Of a stretch of DNA of 5,932 bases, positions 5,283 through 5,932 are shown piece after piece. The first letter of the stretch is position 1; every line of letters begins with the position of its first letter. This DNA comes from CAZWUZ01 sp964637655 [NCBI: uncultured bacterium] (GTDB lineage Bacteria; DAOPZR01), in assembly GCA_964637655.1 (NCBI GenBank), contig CAZWUZ010000168.1:1-5932 (forward strand), written 5' to 3'. A program made the position numbers and the translations under genes. The notes below the pieces were generated by a model. That model was not told where the DNA came from, did no database searches, and saw nothing but the letters and a program-made list of their open reading frames with translations.

Positions 5283-5932
5283 ATGAATACGTATGGTGGC
5301 GGGGATGGCATTGGTGGTACGATCATGATGGCGATGGCCGTGGGTTTGGTGATTTTGAGTATCGGTATTTACGGAGTATACCAGTCTACCGACATGCTTG
5401 ATCATGGTGCAACGTGGTGGTCTGACTCCCTTGTGTACTCAGCCGGAGCGAGTTCTAGCGGAATCTTCCGTTTTGCCGCGCGGAGTGCCGATGCGGTCGG
5501 CCGAGTGTTCGCGGCGACAAATGAGTTTGCGGGGATCTGCTGGATATTGCTTGCGCTCATTTATTTGTCAATTACGGTGTATCACAGAATATATGGTACG
5601 GAACCACGCGAGACTGTCTCTGTAATATGCGGCATATCAGCAGTGTTGTCCGTATGTTGCGGGATATTGTTTATTGCCGGAATTTCTGGTGAAATAACTG
5701 AGTATACAATCGCGTTGTATGTTGCGGCAGCCGCGTTGCTCAATGCAGCGAATATGTATTTCGCGATAGATACGTACGTATTCGCCCGGCCGATAACCAA
5801 TCTGTATCGCATCATGCGAGGGAAGTCGATTATCGATATCGATGCGCCCAATGCCAACAAATTCGGGGGTATACTTATTGGGGAAAAGGATGATCAATTG
5901 CTACCGCGTATCATCAGGCGATTTGCTGCTCC
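5283..5932 (+). CDS. Multi-pass membrane protein, partial at the window end (possible transfer-region protein)
   Basis: The frame stays open from ATG 5283 to the window edge (216 full codons, no stop). The N terminus is short and Gly-rich (MNTYGGGDGIGGTIMMAMAV). Hydrophobic segments fit membrane spans at about residues 10-33, 83-100, 112-134 and 141-162. Between the first two is a soluble loop of about 50 residues containing WWSD. After the last span the chain turns polar with KFGGILIGEKDDQLLPRI near the cut end. Its position just behind a MOBF relaxase, with 30-nt spacing and a good ribosome binding site, suggests an operon partner. A type IV coupling protein with an N-terminal membrane anchor is one possibility, and GGILIGEKDDQLL faintly recalls the segment before the Walker A of such proteins, but the nucleotide-binding part would lie beyond the window. 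An exclusion or mating-pore membrane protein is equally possible. I do not recognise the family. Confidence 0.8.
   Translation, partial: MNTYGGGDGIGGTIMMAMAVGLVILSIGIYGVYQSTDMLDHGATWWSDSLVYSAGASSSGIFRFAARSADAVGRVFAATNEFAGICWILLALIYLSITVYHRIYGTEPRETVSVICGISAVLSVCCGILFIAGISGEITEYTIALYVAAAALLNAANMYFAIDTYVFARPITNLYRIMRGKSIIDIDAPNANKFGGILIGEKDDQLLPRIIRRFAA

Noticed and set aside
5038-5286. Open frame of 82 codons overlapping the relaxase end and the next start codon
   Set aside because: No ribosome binding site at its ATG, and the Arg-, Met- and Cys-rich composition is typical of a shifted frame. The relaxase frame continues to its own stop.
1-5932. CRISPR array, tRNA or rRNA
   Set aside because: No regularly spaced repeats of suitable length, no cloverleaf with a T-loop motif and no rRNA signature were found on either strand.

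Overview
The window looks like part of a proteobacterial conjugative plasmid or integrative conjugative element. The main evidence is one very long gene for a MOBF (TrwC/TraI-type) relaxase-helicase, preceded by a sharp sigma-70 promoter and followed in the same direction by a membrane-protein gene. The host cannot be named from sequence alone. Base composition is moderately GC-rich, with a very GC-rich block at about 320-540 and an AT-rich block at about 850-950.

Layout. Positions 24-77 hold a cluster of short direct and inverted TTCGGCATAA-type repeats. They abut the C-terminal remnant of a tyrosine recombinase of integron-integrase type (75-236). From 237 to 1128 I find no protein gene. 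This stretch instead carries several strong inverted repeats, an intrinsic-terminator-like hairpin on the plus strand (462-486), a diverged direct repeat (538-598 and 945-1009), and a minus-strand unit that reads as promoter, structured RNA of about 135 nt, and terminator (870 down to 698). Positions 1058-1100 resemble the nic region of the MOBF plasmid R388. A promoter at 1129-1157 and a 9-bp inverted repeat at 1180-1201 lead into the relaxase gene.

The relaxase gene (1221-5252, 1343 codons) is the centre of interest. It has an N-terminal MOBF relaxase domain, a complete SF1 helicase of RecD/TraI type, a full-length GGDEF (diguanylate cyclase) domain at about residues 936-1091 with most catalytic and guanine-binding residues intact, and a basic C-terminal tail of about 250 residues that I do not recognise. 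A DNA-transfer enzyme that also carries a c-di-GMP synthase fold would link plasmid transfer to second-messenger signalling. If, as for TrwC, the relaxase is pumped into the recipient, the cyclase would travel with it. Just after the GGDEF domain, a 53-codon reading frame in another frame (4510-4671) has a near-ideal ribosome binding site and may be an overlapping small gene. The downstream gene (5283 to the window end) encodes a multi-pass membrane protein cut by the window edge. By position it is probably a transfer-region component.
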